Below the pieces are notes generated by a model. That model worked only from the letters and a program-made list of their open reading frames with translations. It had not been told where the DNA came from and made no database searches. Position numbers and translations under genes: made by a program. This document shows positions 13,193 to 13,723 of a DNA stretch of 13,723 nucleotides, piece by piece (within the stretch, counting starts at the first letter, position 1; each line of letters opens with the position of its first letter). Source of the stretch: Frankiaceae bacterium (GTDB lineage: Bacteria > Actinomycetota > Actinomycetes > JAVEEB01); contig JAVEEB010000157.1 in the NCBI GenBank assembly GCA_030840665.1, positions 1-13,723 on the forward strand, given 5' to 3'.

Positions 13193-13723
13193 ATGACCTC
13201 GAGCCCGACACGACCGACTCCGGCCAGTACCACCTGGGCGCGTACCGCAGTCCTCGGTGGCGTGGTCGGGCCGGCCGCGTTCATCGCCGCGTGGGGCTTG
13301 CTGGGGGCAACGCGCGCCGGCTACGAACCGACGTCGGGCTACATCAGCGATCTCGCCGCCATCGGAGCCCCGACGCGCCCGTGGATGACTGCGGGTCTCG
13401 TCGTGTACGGCTTGGGGCTTCCCTTGTACGGCCTGGCGGCGCGTGCGTACGGCCGGCGGGGGATCGGCTCGTTGGCGATCGTGACGGGCCTGTCGACGCT
13501 GGGCGTTGCCGCCTTCCCGCTGGGGAGCGGCTCGTCGCAGGGCCACGTCATCGCGGCGGCCATCGGCTACGCGACGCTGGCCGCGATCCCCGTCGTCGGC
13601 GCTGTGCGACTGGCGCGCTGCGGACGGTTCGGGTGGGCGGTGCTGTCCGCGGCCGTCGGGCTCGCGTCCGCAGCGGCTCTCGTCGTGAGCACGAAGGGGG
13701 CGCATGCCGGGCTCTGGCAGCGC
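13193..13723 (+). CDS. DUF998-like integral membrane protein, N-terminal part, truncated by window edge
   Basis: Membrane protein; 177 codons are visible and the frame is open to the right edge. A short polar N-terminus leads to a first membrane segment (TAVLGGVVGPAAFIAAWGLLGA), then GYEPTSGYISDLAAIGAPTRPWM, the typical signature loop of DUF998 proteins, followed by membrane segments around AGLVVYGLGLPLYGLAARAYG, IGSLAIVTGLSTLGVAAFPLG, HVIAAAIGYATLAAIPVVGAV and AVLSAAVGLASAAALVVS. ATG 13193 has AGGA 8 bases upstream; ATG 13184, three codons earlier, is too close to its GGGG. It is divergent from the ABM-like gene with a 52-base gap. The function of DUF998 proteins is unknown. Confidence 0.82.
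   Translation, partial: MTSSPTRPTPASTTWARTAVLGGVVGPAAFIAAWGLLGATRAGYEPTSGYISDLAAIGAPTRPWMTAGLVVYGLGLPLYGLAARAYGRRGIGSLAIVTGLSTLGVAAFPLGSGSSQGHVIAAAIGYATLAAIPVVGAVRLARCGRFGWAVLSAAVGLASAAALVVSTKGAHAGLWQR

Overview
The window is high-GC DNA with closely packed genes, and it looks like the chromosome of an actinomycete (Actinomycetota). Four things point there: a groES-groEL operon preceded by two CIRCE operators, a MurT/GatD lipid II amidation pair, many lipoproteins with long Ser/Thr/Pro linkers, and frequent GTG starts. I cannot name the genus. There is no sign of mobile elements, CRISPR, tRNA or rRNA, and no gap above about 190 bases lacks a gene.

Region 1 (1-1360, minus strand): the 5' end of groEL (239 codons visible; the gene runs off the left edge) and complete groES. 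A clear -35/-10 promoter is interleaved with two CIRCE (HrcA-binding) inverted repeats. The groES-groEL spacer contains a perfect 11-bp hairpin.

Region 2 (1383-8895, minus strand): seven genes in one train, each overlapping or nearly touching the next. Transcription order is a PsbP/LpqN-like lipoprotein, ABC ATPase A, ABC ATPase B, a large MacB/FtsX-type permease, an M14 (MpaA-like) lipoprotein peptidase, murT and gatD. This joins an extracytoplasmic-facing type VII ABC system to a peptidoglycan peptidase and to the enzyme that amidates the D-Glu of the stem peptide. It is the most interesting unit in the window.

Region 3 (8894-10917): a sensor histidine kinase on the plus strand, divergent from the lipoprotein so that the two ATG codons share the bases CATG. 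Its 3' end overlaps by 25 bases the 3' end of an OmpR/PhoB-type response regulator on the minus strand. The two are probably partners, but they lie tail to tail instead of in one operon.

Region 4 (10231-13140, minus strand): an ABM-like small protein, a cupredoxin-like lipoprotein, a polytopic membrane protein and then the response regulator, all in one direction with short gaps. This is probably an operon, so the regulator may be co-expressed with the cupredoxin/membrane protein pair while its kinase lies beside the ABC/cell-wall train. A DUF998-like membrane protein (plus strand, cut by the right edge) starts 52 bases from the ABM-like gene.

How they may work together (inference): the kinase and regulator sense an envelope signal and control one or both flanking operons. 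The ABC system and its lipoprotein act at the outer face of the membrane on export or hydrolase control. The M14 enzyme and MurT/GatD act on the same D-Glu residue of peptidoglycan.
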